DNA of 64,000 nucleotides from Stomorhina lunata (GCA_933228675.1 OW121741.1:138744621-138808620), one strand, 5' to 3'; positions 34,369 to 45,259 are shown, counted from the first letter of the stretch. Notes: generated by a model not told the origin, from the letters alone. Numbers and translations are program-made.

Positions 34369-35485
34369 TTCTGAGGATAATATCGATTTTTATATTTTCC
34401 AAGATGATGAAGGCGAAGATAAATTTAATTCCCAAGATTTAAAACCAAACACAGATCCAAATAAGGCCGAGTCGCAGGATAATCAGTACAAAACAACTCT
34501 AAACCCTAACAATGTTTATGATAGTGAGGATGATGATGATAATAATATGGAAATACTTACTAAACAACTGCATAACATGGAGACTAAAGGAAACTATAAT
34601 AGTTACCAAAGTATAACATCATTCGGTGATGAGCCAGTAGATGATCTATTGGCTTTAGCCAATGACGATGCTACTGCTGTTGAGACAGCTAATTTATTGC
34701 TTTCCGAACATCAGCCGAGTTTTGTTGACTTTGATGAATTCAATATATGTCTTAATAATATTCTTAACGATGAAGTAGAGTCTCAACTCCAATTGTCGCC
34801 ATCGGTAGTTATAACCGACTCCTTAACAACGGCCGAAGTTGATGAATTGTTTAAGGTAAATATGGATTTAAAAAATAAAAATCTAGATCACATCTCAACA
34901 TCAGCTTTGAATGAAAAAAACGTTTGTAGTATTAATAGTAGTGGAGGTAGTAGTAGTAGCAACAGCAGCATAAGCAGTAGTAGTAAAAGTAGTTTACGCA
35001 ATGAACAGATATCCCAATTACAACATTATCGTCATCAAAATGATGATGACGATGATCTGTTAAATATAGTTCAGTTTGATGATCATATGGACTTTTCATT
35101 TTCAACTGATTTAGAAAGTAATTCCACCAACCATCTGACAACATCAATTAATAATTCGAAATACAAAGAAAATGCTATTAGCAACAGACATAATTTTCCT
35201 CCTCATGGCCACAATTATGCCGTGGGCATAAATAATTCCCACAATAATATTAATGATGATGTTGATAATGATTTAGATCTAAATAGCGATAGGTTGGATC
35301 CTATAAGTATACAATCAACATGTAACCAAACCGCTACAGTATCAGCTTCACTGACCACTAGCACTACCACTAATCATTTGAACTTTAATAATGATGACGT
35401 CGACGACAATGATACAACACAAGAAACAGCCTTAAATAATGTCATTACACGCAATAGCCATAGTATTGTAAATATATTTCAATAA
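34343..35485 (+). CDS. In-frame extension of Ncoa6 (alternative-splice or readthrough C-terminus)
   Basis: Directly after the Ncoa6 TGA (34340-34342, next base C) the same frame stays open for 380 codons to TAA at 35483. The content looks like protein: acidic stretches (DDEGEDKF, YDSEDDDDNN), an acidic-hydrophobic region (GDEPVDDLLALANDDATAVE, NICLNNILNDEVESQLQ), mixed-codon Ser and Asp runs, and Asn-rich linkers. It has no conventional early ATG of its own. With the acceptor at 34367 used instead of 34286, exon 34368..35485 would give a 2968-residue protein without the stop; alternatively the leaky TGA-C could be read through. AATAAA follows at 35533. An independent downstream gene is less likely because frame and splice phase match exactly. 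The function of this tail is unknown. Confidence 0.6.
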   Translation, partial: PLSCASATGSEDNIDFYIFQDDEGEDKFNSQDLKPNTDPNKAESQDNQYKTTLNPNNVYDSEDDDDNNMEILTKQLHNMETKGNYNSYQSITSFGDEPVDDLLALANDDATAVETANLLLSEHQPSFVDFDEFNICLNNILNDEVESQLQLSPSVVITDSLTTAEVDELFKVNMDLKNKNLDHISTSALNEKNVCSINSSGGSSSSNSSISSSSKSSLRNEQISQLQHYRHQNDDDDDLLNIVQFDDHMDFSFSTDLESNSTNHLTTSINNSKYKENAISNRHNFPPHGHNYAVGINNSHNNINDDVDNDLDLNSDRLDPISIQSTCNQTATVSASLTTSTTTNHLNFNNDDVDDNDTTQETALNNVITRNSHSIVNIFQ

Positions 35486-36154
35486 TATAAAAAACACTCA
35501 ATCCCTAAAATTCTACTGTACTTTTGTTTTAAAATAAAATTGCAAACAAAAAAAAAATATATATATATACAAAATTGAAAGAACGGTATGATCTAACAAC
35601 AGCTAAATAATGCAGCGGTGTTTGTGTACACATATACATAGGTATACTATTCATTCAATTTTAAAACCTTTAAGGTCTTTTTGTTTCAAAAAAAGTTAAA
35701 AATATTTCATTTCTAGTCAATTTATGTTGTTAAATATAAAAAATCCCTTATTAAATTAAATAAAAAAAATTAGGGAAAATATAACTTTTTATTATTTTTA
35801 TATTTAAGCTGCATTTTTTTCCTTAAAGTATTTTCTGTAATTATCAAACTTCTATTTATTGTTGACTAAATAAAAAAAATAGAACTCTGCTGTCATAATT
35901 AGTCAAACAACAAAATAATTATTAAGTGCAAAAACTTATTTTAAAGAACTAATTGATTATTTATTTTTAGTGTTTTACTTTTTAGGGGAGTTGTGTCTTC
36001 GTTACTGGGTAACATTTATAAAATGTAACCCCTTTTTCAAGAAAATTTGTTCAGTTATTTTAATTTTTTCCCATTTTTTTAAATTTATATTTTGAATTTC
36101 TACATAACTATACAAAAAAAAAAAAACAAGATTTCTTCGATTTTACTAATAGCT
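35486..36154 (+). other. Ncoa6 3' UTR and spacer
   Basis: The first polyadenylation signal, AATAAA, is at 35533-35538, about 50 nt after the extension's stop codon. Further AT-rich DNA follows without a gene. Confidence 0.5.
35533..35538 (+). promoter_or_regulatory. Polyadenylation signal of Ncoa6
   Basis: Canonical AATAAA shortly after the TAA at 35483-35485. Its place implies that the whole extension is part of the mature mRNA whichever end is translated. Confidence 0.55.
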
Positions 36155-36470
36155 TGTTTACGATTTCGAAAGAGTGCTTTCTTTCTTATCCTATACGAAA
36201 GAAATTTGTTATTCGTTTTACAAACTTTATTTTATGCGAAAGATAATTCGAAAAACAAGTCGAAAGAAAACGTAAGTATTTTCTCATACAAATTTCTGTT
36301 CCACTATTTGGAACAAGTTACCAGCAATGCGAAAGCAAATGTCAAAATGAATCGCTTGATATTTTACTTTCGAATAGAAACGAATGAAAGGCTTCGAAAT
36401 AGTGAAACCAAAAGTATTTCGAGTTACTCATTTTCTTTCGCATAGATTTTCTTTCGAAATCGATATTTGA
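36155..36470. mobile_element. Putative MITE rich in CGAAAGAAA motifs
   Basis: The left end reads TTACGATTTCGAAAGAGTGC and the right end inverted reads ATCGATTTCGAAAGAAAATC. The interior has many TTCGAAA/CTTTCG motifs in both orientations. A 117-codon frame crosses it but has only repeat-derived composition. No target duplication was identified. Confidence 0.5.
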
Positions 36471-37569
36471 TTTGACTTTCAAAATCTTTAAATGTTGTCG
36501 CCTGCACCAATACTTAACATTTGCTTTACAGGCAAGGATTTAATGCTTTTGTGAAAATTGTTACATTTTGGTGCCAACGCGTTTTTACGATTTCATTTAA
36601 TATAACCACTATGTAGAGTAAAATGACATAAAAAAGCAGTTAAAATTAAAAAAATTGTTTTTTACTATTTAGTTAACAATAAATAAACAAAAAAATAATA
36701 TATCTCGAAAATTAAAGCCAATTTCTTAAAAAACCAATATGATTTGCTTTGCAAAATTTCCGCTGTGGAATCTTTTTAAACTGCAGACCGATTCACAATC
36801 CTTTGCAAATAGTTTAGCCTATTAGCAAATGATTTGCAAATGTCTATTTTCAATGGATTGTGGCCTATATTTTTCCGTAAAAAGTGTAGTTATATTTTTT
36901 TAATTAGTTTATTTTATTTTATTAATTTTTTTGTGTATATTCCTAATTTTATTGAATAAAACAAAATAATTGGTACTGTTCCTGTTGGCGTTATTGTTTG
37001 AAAACGTAATGTGATCGAAATTATAGTATAACGTTATTGACTTGAATTGGTATTTTCTAATTTAGAACTAAACTAGAAACATTTGTTTTCGTCGTGGTTA
37101 TTTAAGATGACGAAATTAAAACGACGGAATAAATTAAAAAAAAATAATATAACTGGTTGATATTTTTTGGTAAACAAAATGAAAATTTTTTAGAAAGAGA
37201 TTTCGAAAGTATCTTTTAAACTTTCTTTTTTTTTTTTTTTTTGATGACACCCTAATATGGGGTGGCTACACATTTAAGTCCAAAATTAAAAAAAATAAAA
37301 TTGAAAATAATAAATTTGAAAAACATGTAAAAAAACGTATCTAATTCATATAAATGTCGACATGCAATGGATCATTTAAAAAAGGGTAACTTGATCATTT
37401 AAACATATTTTAACAAAGTTGTTGCCATGGCTTAAAGTTTAAAATCAAAAATGTCGATATTATCAGGTAATGAAACCGTTTAAATTCCATTTGATTTTGA
37501 TATTTTGATTGACCCCAGGGTTAGCAAAATACAAAATCAAAGAGACTTTGCCCAACATTGCTCTAAAGA
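36471..37569. other. Spacer without recognised features
   Basis: AT-rich non-coding DNA with a poly-T run near 37226-37242. Nothing supportable. Confidence 0.4.
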
Positions 37570-37577
37570 CCTATACA

Positions 37578-39387
37578 CAGAGCTTCGAAAGGCTTAATTA
37601 AATATTAGCTTAATTCCTAGGAATTCAAAAATGATTTAACAATACCTTAAGTTTAATTCCCATAAAACAATTTAAAAAAAATGTGTTGATTTTTAATTCA
37701 TAGTGAATTGATTCACATGGGAATTTAAAATCAACTTGAATGAATAAAATGTTTCTTCATTCCTCTACTCCAATTTGAATTAACATTTTTTATTCTTAAT
37801 TAAAACCAGTCCAAATTGAATTAAAATATTTTTTGATAATTCATTTTGTGCAAATCATTAGGGTGGATATAAACTAAAGATACTTGATTTTAAATCAAAA
37901 ACTTAAATTCTGACTTTTTCGAGGGAAAAGTTTTTTAAACTATACCACTCATTGAATAAAAGTATATCAAACCAAAAAACGAAAATTGAAGTTTTAATTT
38001 ATAGGGTATTATTATATCAAGTGCGATATACATTGTTTGTAAAAACCCCAGATATAAAATAGAACAAAATTTATCATAACCTATTAAAATATTCTTATAT
38101 TTTATCAGAAAGCATACACATTTAATAAAAGTATGCATGTATTCTTTAATGTTCGTTCAAAAAACGGAACTACCCTAATGTGGCTATTTCACCGCAAACT
38201 TGTGTATATTTTGCATTTATTTGTTAAACTATAACTTTTAAAAGATATTTAGATATGCAGGAATATAGTAATATTAATGGTCCTTCGTTTATAATGACCT
38301 AATCTTTACCAGAAATTCAATCAGTGAAGGAATCTGCTTAATTAAAATTTTTTTCTAAAAAAATTTATAAAAATAATTTGTTTTTTGTGACATTAGTTTT
38401 TGTAAATACATATATATACATGTAAAATGTGCTAATATGTAAGAGTATATTATCTCTGGTTTTGTTGTGTTGCTGCGAAATAATGGATTTTATATGTTTT
38501 CGAATCTGGATGAGATTATAGATTATGTGTACAAAAAATCTTTAGTTTTATGTGTATCTATATTTTGTTTTAAATAGTTTTTCTGATCTTATGACCAATA
38601 ACAAAGAATTTTTTTATTTTTTTAAATTTCGCCTAAGTCAACTTAATAAACTTTTGAATTTTTCCACAAAAATGTTATTTGTATATGCCCTACAGGTCTA
38701 AAAAACATTAGTCCCTTAGCAGGAAGATATATTACATAGCTGAGATACATACACAATTATGATGGAATTAGAATAAAATTACAAAATTTAGTACAATTAG
38801 AAAATGTAAATATACATATGTATGTATGTCGATAATGAATAAATCACATTTTAATCATATGACTTTTCATACATGTTTTTTAGACAAAGTGGACTTGGTT
38901 TTGTTAAAATCGAGATGGAAATCATCTCAGCTTAAAAACCCTTTTTTAACCCAATAACTTAAGAAAGAGTCATTTCTTTATCCTCTAAAATGGGGACTTT
39001 TTTTCATGGGTATTAAATGATATTTAATCCCTAATGCAATCCTGAAACTTATTTTATGGTTAAGGACTTGTTTCGTTGAGATTTATTTTATTCCGCTCTT
39101 TTATAAGTATTATATATTTTTGAACTGTAGGGTTCGTTTGAATACGTTTATTTTTGTATGCCTTTACAAAATGATTTCTTTATAAAATTTTTAATTATTT
39201 TTGTATAAGATTAAGAATTGAAATAATTTAAATTAAATCTAACTGATTTTAAATTCCCTATGAATTAATTCTTAAAAGTTAAGGCTTATGACTTGATTCA
39301 GGTGAATGTATTATGGGAATGATATAAACACTAAAATAAATTTGATTTTAAAATATGGAATTAGGAATTGAGCCTTTCGAACCTCTG
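37578..39387. mobile_element. Non-autonomous hAT element with perfect 8-bp duplication
   Basis: The termini are CAGAGCTTCGAAAGGCTTAA and, inverted on the right, CAGAGGTTCGAAAGGCTCAA. They are flanked by CCTATACA on both sides (37570-37577 and 39388-39395). An 8-bp duplication and CAGNG ends are the hallmarks of hAT transposons. The 1810-bp interior is AT-rich with no transposase frame, so it would need a helper enzyme. A second pair of inverted TTAGGGT ends near 37858 and 38178 suggests a smaller element nested inside. Confidence 0.88.
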
Positions 39388-39404
39388 CCTATACACTAGA
39401 GTAG

Positions 39405-39900
39405 TTCGAAAAAAGTTGAGTTAGTCACCCCCTAGGATTAAAGATAATGTAAAAACAATTCTAATTTTTTTTATTTTTTTACTACGAATACAAATACCGC
39501 GCTTTTTGTATTTTGTTAACTTTGTCGCCATCTTTAGTCCGACCATAACACTATATAACGGTGTTTTGATAGTTTTTTACTACCTCGTCAATTTCTAGTC
39601 ATAATTTTTTAAAATTCAAGTCGTACCCACCCTAATCGAATCGCGTAAAAATCTAGTTTTTAAAAGTTATTACTAAAAATTGTCGTGGTAGTAAAAAACT
39701 ATCAAAGAGAAAAATGTAGCCCTTACAGAGTCGCGAACACCGATGTATAAAATGTTATAATCGGACTTAAAATGGCGACAGTGTGAACAAAATACTAATG
39801 GGTCGGTATTTGTAGGCGTGGTAAGAAAAATAAAAAAAATATTTTTTAGAATTGTTTTAACAATATCTTTAATCCTAGGGGTGACTGACATAACTTTTTT
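39405..39900. mobile_element. Fold-back element with ~240-bp arms
   Basis: The left arm reads AAAAAGTTGAGTTAGTCACC then CCCTAGGATTAAAGATAATG. The right arm is the inverse, AAAAAGTTATGTCAGTCACC then CCTAGGATTAAAGATATTG, and similarity continues through ACAAATACCG and AAAAACTATCA toward the centre near 39650. Total length is about 495 bp. It has no coding capacity and lies 10-20 bp from the hAT element's right flank. Confidence 0.8.
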
Positions 39901-42007
39901 ATTTGTATGGAAGGCGAACCGCTCTACTATACACCTTCGGAGGAAAATAAAAGAAAGGATAATATTTGTTATTTTTACTTTGGATAATTTGCAGTCGTTT
40001 TAATATATGTCAAAAATAATTACTTTGGAACTAAGAGAAGCAAAAACGACAACGCCAATGGGAACAGGGCTGAATAAAAACAATTTGTACTTGAGCCCTT
40101 TACCAATATTTTTGTACATATATAAATCAATCAATCAGTCGATCATCTTTTGTAGCAAAACACTTAATAGTAAAGGCACACGATATATGATATAGTACAT
40201 ATTTATGTATAAACGAATAGCCAATAAACAGAAATATATATTTCAAAAATATATAAAAATTTAATATTAAAATACTACAAATATAGAAGGACTCAGACTT
40301 TCTATATTATGATATAGTAAAAAAAAAGAATGCAATAAATTGTGAATAAGATTTTCAATAAAAAAAACAAAACAAACTGATGTATATACAAACAAAAACC
40401 ATGTATAAAATTATATAACAAAAATACTATTTTTGCTAAGTATTTATAAATTAAAAAAAAAAAATAAATGTTATTCAAAAACATAAAAAGAAAAAATTAA
40501 TATTTTTGCAAAACCTTAAAACAAAAATCATTTTTTATAAAAAAAGCCCTCCATTTCCTTGTAATTTTCTATTTAGACTTTCTTCTCTTCTTGTTTGTAT
40601 CAAATAATTCAACATAACACTTTAATACTTTACGGCTTTTATTTCTAAATTAGTTTTAACAAAAATTAAAAAAAAGAAAAATTAAAAAAAAAATCATTTA
40701 TATATTTATATCTTAAAAATAAAAAACAATAAATAATAATTATAAAATAGTTTAAAATAATATATAACATTTATAAGCAATTAGGTTTTAAGCTTTAAAT
40801 AATAAAAATATAAAAACCCCGACCCCTTAAATATTATATAATCTACTTTATACAAAAAACAAAAAATCTATATAAATAATACAGTCCGATTCACTTAAAT
40901 CTACCCAACCAAAACGCCTTAGTAAAATGTCTATATTAAGAGCTAGAGCGAATTGGTATATTTTTGTAGGAGACATAAGGCAGAAAATATTTGTTAAATA
41001 CGTTCTTATGGTAACATTTTTACTTTTTTTAAAATACGATCAAAATAAATGCTTGTAAAATTTTGTTATTTTGTCTTAAGCCTTATTTTGTTTAAATGCA
41101 ATCAATCAATCAATCGTTAAAATAATAAAAAATTCTTATTAATTATTGGTGGCTATATCTTAGGAACAACTTTAAAAGGCACAAATTTTGACTTTATTCT
41201 AAAAATTATACTATTACCACGCATTTGAAAATAATTTTGTTGCTTAACATATGGAGTGGTATCTATATTATAACTCCTACAAAAATGGACCGATTTTCTT
41301 CAGACTTTTTCTTAATATAGTCATATTACTAAGTTGTTTTGAATAGGTATATTAAAGTGAAACGGCCTTTATTAAAAAAAAAGAAAAATAGTAATATTTA
41401 ATGGAAAAACAAAGTGTCTTAAAAGAAATTGTAGTATTAGTTTATCTCGTATATCTATATTAATTTATATTATTATAAAACCTTTAAAAAGCAAAAAAAA
41501 ATAAAAAATAAATACCACAAATATTTCACATAATAAGAATTAATTATCGTTATTATTTAATTTACTGTCTTATAAACAAAAAAGCAAATTCAAAATATGT
41601 ATATCTACGAAAAAACAAAAGAAGAAAAAAAGTATGCATGAAATACAATTTTAATTAATTATATTCTTATTATATTATTATTATTATTATTAATTAATTA
41701 ATTCTACCATTATTATTACAATATTGCAATTGTATCCCTTTATTACTACTATTATTATATATAATTTCTATTTGTTTTATATTATACTATTTTATTTTAA
41801 TTTCATTTAAAAAATGCAACAAAAAAAAAACAAGCAAAAAAATCCCTGAAGATAAATGCATAAAGCAGTAAAAAGGAAAATGTTTCATAAACAATAAAAA
41901 ATATCAAAAAATATTAACTTTTTTCCCCCTAATTTATTTTGAATATACAATAGCTTCAATGAAATGTAATGACGAAATTGTAAGTACGTGCTAATGTTAA
42001 TTCGTTT
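39901..42007. other. Very AT-rich spacer
   Basis: About 2.1 kb of A- and T-runs, with ATT microsatellite near 41660-41760 and repeated TTAATTAA. No gene, RNA or element end is visible. Confidence 0.5.
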
Positions 42008-42645
42008 GTTATACCCTTCACCACCATAGGTAGAAAGGGTATTATAAGTTTGTGCTGATGTATGTAACGCAAATAAATATTTGCCTAGATCTACCTTTTA
42101 GTATACCAATAGACTAGCGATGTCGGCCAAGCTACAGGTCGCAATTTTAAAGATAATTTGATGAAATTTGGAACAGATGATTGTTTTTGATAGTGGGACC
42201 ATGGCTATTGAAATTCGTCAAAATCGGCCCATTATTTATGGTACGTCCCATATGTCCCACTTCCCGGTATTGATATTTTAGCCACAAATATCAGCACTTT
42301 TTCATGAAATTTAAAACAAATACTGCTTATGTAAACATAAATCATTGTACCAAATTTCGTTGAAATCGATCCACATTTGACCATAGCTCCTATACAAACT
42401 CTTCTGTCAAAACTCACTTAATGAGGCAAAAATCAGTAAAACGCTAGTAAATCTGAAGATAATGAGAATTTTGAGTTTATTTTTTGCATACATAATTTTT
42501 GTGAAAACTGTAATCAATTTGTCAAATTTCGATATAATCGCTCCACAATTGACCCTATCTCTCATATAAGTCCAAATGACGGAAACAGCTTAAATATATA
42601 ATATAGTCAGGCTTGACCGACTATAGCACTTTCTTACTTGTTTTT
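42008..42645. repeat. Dispersed repeat family B, longest copy
   Basis: It starts TTATACCCTTCACCACCATA and ends CCGACTATAGCACTTTCTTA then CTTGTTTTT, with an interior carrying GTCAAAATCGGCCCATT and TTCGTTGAAATCGATCCACA. Related pieces occur at 22050-22345, 52290-52437 and 61040-61345, which share interior or 3'-end motifs (AAATAGTCGG, CTTTCTTACTTGTTTTT). No protein is encoded. Similar repeats are common in fly genomes; I cannot name the family. Confidence 0.7.
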
Positions 42646-43065
42646 TACTAATTTTGCACTTAATAACAACATGCTTAAATATTCACGTGTTTTTTAATGA
42701 CTGGTTAGAGAAATTCGCATTTTGGCAAAGAATTTCTTAATTTAATGTTGGCACGAGTTCCAACATTCAGTATTCACCCTATATTTCGAGTGTCATTGCC
42801 GTACTATATTTTTCTTAATTGAGTTTCAAGCCCGAAATGGATCAATTATGCGAAGTTCAAGCAACAGAGATTTTTGACTTTTTTAAAACTTCTACACTTA
42901 TTTTGCCTTATATAAGCAATATTTGTGGTTTTAAATGGCCAGTATCTTTAGGGTAACTCCCATAGGCAGTCCTAAGGGAATTTTCTGAAATAATGGTCCC
43001 ATTCTGCGTTTCGATTCGAATCAAAATTTTATTCGCTTGACAATTTTGGTATTCTTATATAATAT
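42646..43065. other. Spacer without recognised genes
   Basis: Short pieces resembling dispersed family B (for example near 42900-42970, TATAAGCAATATTTGTGG and GTAACTCCCATAGG) suggest an older decayed copy. No gene is visible. Confidence 0.35.
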
Positions 43066-43349
43066 AATTCCCCGACAACATTCCAATTGGGTACTTCTCT
43101 CAGACAATGAGCTGCATTCGATTCTATTTTTAGACTCATTGAAAGGGACCTACGTTTTAACGCCGGCTTCGAACGGCAAATGCATTAGTTAGAGAAGTTT
43201 TACATAGCCGAATACTCAATAACCAGCTGAGTTATGAGTTAAACCGCCACTTTTTTTGAAAATTTATTTTTTCAAGTATGTCTGGTCGGGGATCGAACTT
43301 GGGACCTCTGTATGCTAGGCGGATGACTAACCTGCTATACCACGACGGT
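43066..43349 (-). mobile_element. tRNA-derived SINE, copy 2
   Basis: On the minus strand the head reads ACCGTCGTGGTATAGCAGG then TTAGTCATCCGCCTAGCATA and box B AAGTTCGATCCCCGA. The body CGTAGGTCCCTTTCAATGAG and end CCAATTGGAATGTTGTCGG match copy 1 at 16576-16793. This copy has about 65 bp more in the middle, so one copy has an insertion or the other a deletion. Confidence 0.8.
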
Positions 43350-44021
43350 ATTCTACGTTTCGATTTATTTCAACATTTTTCGATTATATGTATTCGTTAG
43401 TACGATCGGAAGATACGAAGACTTTTCAGTTAATTTTTTGTTAACGGAGATTTTTCAATATATTCATGAATTGAAGTATAAAATACAATTGAAAAATTGG
43501 TTTTGTAAAGATTATTATTGTCTTTTCTTTCGATTTCGCTTTTGCTGGAATACCAACTTTCGATTCCGTCGCAGCTGAATGCGGAGACGCAAAAGAAATG
43601 CAGAATAGGGGTGAATGGTTCGATTTGGACCAAAATTTACACACATATTTGCAAGATCAAAAATCGTTGAATTATTTGTCACCAAATAATTTGCTTTGGT
43701 TCCTAAACATGAGAACTTGTTTCTATGTATGTATGAGTAAAATCTTTCGAAAATCTGATTCATAGATCCTGAAATTCAGAAGATTAAAAAAATATACATA
43801 TATTGTGCGCATCTTTGTCGAAATACCTAGAATTGAATGTATAGTATTAGTGTAAAATGTACTACAGAGTCTTTGTTTGCCTATTAAAATTATAGATATG
43901 CTAAGAACTTCATCTAAAATCTAGCATATAAGAAGATGTATTTACTAACATCTAACAACAGTAGTGAACATGATGAGCTCATGACAAATTCAACGATTGT
44001 CTCAATTAACTTGTAATAATA
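43350..44021. other. Upstream region of the serine protease gene
   Basis: No gene is visible; overlapping minus-strand frames at 43430-43763 look like chance. The protease promoter should lie in the right part. Confidence 0.35.
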
Positions 44022-45039
44022 ATGAGCTCTAACATTCTAATCGTTGTTAGTTTTCTACTATTGCTACTAACAACGATTAATGCTGATTGGATAAAAACAA
44101 AAGGGAGACAATCATATTCAAGCATAGAAAGAAGAAATAATAGAGGATATGCATATCCAGATTGGTTCTTTCCAGAAGAGGATTACATCGTTGGGAATTG
44201 GAGGCGAAAATGTGAAAAATATAATATTGATTCAGTTAAAAAGAATTATATAACTGGAGGTTTGAAAGCCGATATGAATATGTTTCCATATTTGGTAGGC
44301 TTATTAATATACCAACCGCCTGCAGAATATCAGTGTGGAGGTTCTTTAATATCCGAGCGTTTTGTTTTAACAGCAGCACATTGTTTGTACAGGTAAATTT
44401 TAAATTAAATTTTAATTTTTTAATAAAATTATAATTATTTACTTGCAAAGATCTATTGAAGCTCGAGTATATTTGGGTTCTTATACCTATGCAAATGCCC
44501 AAACAGCAGCCTCAGTTTTGAATGTGACCTTTCGCAATTACATCATACACGAACGTTATGGACGTCAAGGTTTTGATGATGATATTGCTTTAATAAATCT
44601 ACCAAAGTCTGTTGCCTTGTCAGATAAAGTAAAACTTATTGCTTTAGCGCCACGATATATGACGCAAATATTTTTACAAGGGGAACTTGTTACAACAGCC
44701 GGTTGGGGTCGCATAAGCGATAATAGTACTAAAGTAAATACACAACTTTACTATATTGATACACGAATCATTGGCTATGAAAGATGTATGTGTTACTATT
44801 TACCGGGACTGGTAAATAATCGAATACATATATGTGCTGATGGCTCTAAAGGTAGCGGCAGTTGTGATGGTGACTCTGGTGGACCTTTGGTATATCAGCA
44901 CAATGAAATGCTTTATCAAGTGGGAATTACTGCATTTGGAAGTGCTGGAGGTTGTCAAATTGGTTTTCCTGTAGTTTATTCCAGAGTAACCCATTATTTA
45001 AGTTGGATTTCAAGGAAAACAGATTTAAAGTTGGAGTGA
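44022..45039 (+). CDS. Secreted trypsin-fold serine protease (S1A)
   Basis: Two exons, 44022..44392 and 44451..45039, encode 319 residues. A signal peptide (MSSNILIVVSFLLLLLTTINA) is followed by a pro-region of about 60 residues and an activation site at NY-ITGG. The catalytic triad is present: LTAAHC (His), DDDIALI (Asp) and CDGDSGGPL (Ser). Cysteine spacing fits the chymotrypsin fold, with a Cys in the pro-region (RKCEKY) that may tether to the catalytic domain. The specificity residue six before the active Ser (position 189) is Gly, not the Asp of trypsin, suggesting chymotrypsin-, elastase- or collagenase-like preference. The residue before ITGG is Tyr rather than Arg/Lys, so activation is unlikely to be by a trypsin. 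It probably acts in gut or haemolymph; I do not recognise a specific orthologue. AATAAA lies at 45042. Confidence 0.9.
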
Positions 45040-45041
45040 CA

Positions 45042-45047
45042 AATAAA
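45042..45047 (+). promoter_or_regulatory. Polyadenylation signal of the protease gene
   Basis: AATAAA starts three bases after the stop codon; overlapping copies follow within 20 nt. Confidence 0.55.
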
Positions 45048-45253
45048 AATAAAATAAAATTTAATATATTTTTTTAGCTTTTTTTATTGTTAAATTTTCG
45101 TAGATAAATAAATTCTTACAAAGAACATTTTTTTATAAAATTACTTAACCAATTTTTTTAATACATAAAATAATTTTTGGTAGACCAAGTTTAGTTGAAT
45201 TCCAAATTTGTGGGTTTTCTTAGAAAAAAAAAAATAAATAACAAAATACTTAT

Positions 45254-45259
45254 TTTATT
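45254..45259 (-). promoter_or_regulatory. Polyadenylation signal of PolrMT
   Basis: AATAAA on the minus strand lies about 24 nt after the PolrMT stop. This implies a very short 3' UTR. The two genes converge with about 240 bp between stop codons. Confidence 0.55.

Noticed and set aside
36092..36445. 117-codon plus-strand frame after Ncoa6
   Set aside because: It crosses an inverted-repeat element made of CGAAAG motifs and contains no recognisable domain.
43430..43763. Overlapping minus-strand frames upstream of the protease
   Set aside because: Three frames overlap with no consistent splice structure or motif; best explained as chance.
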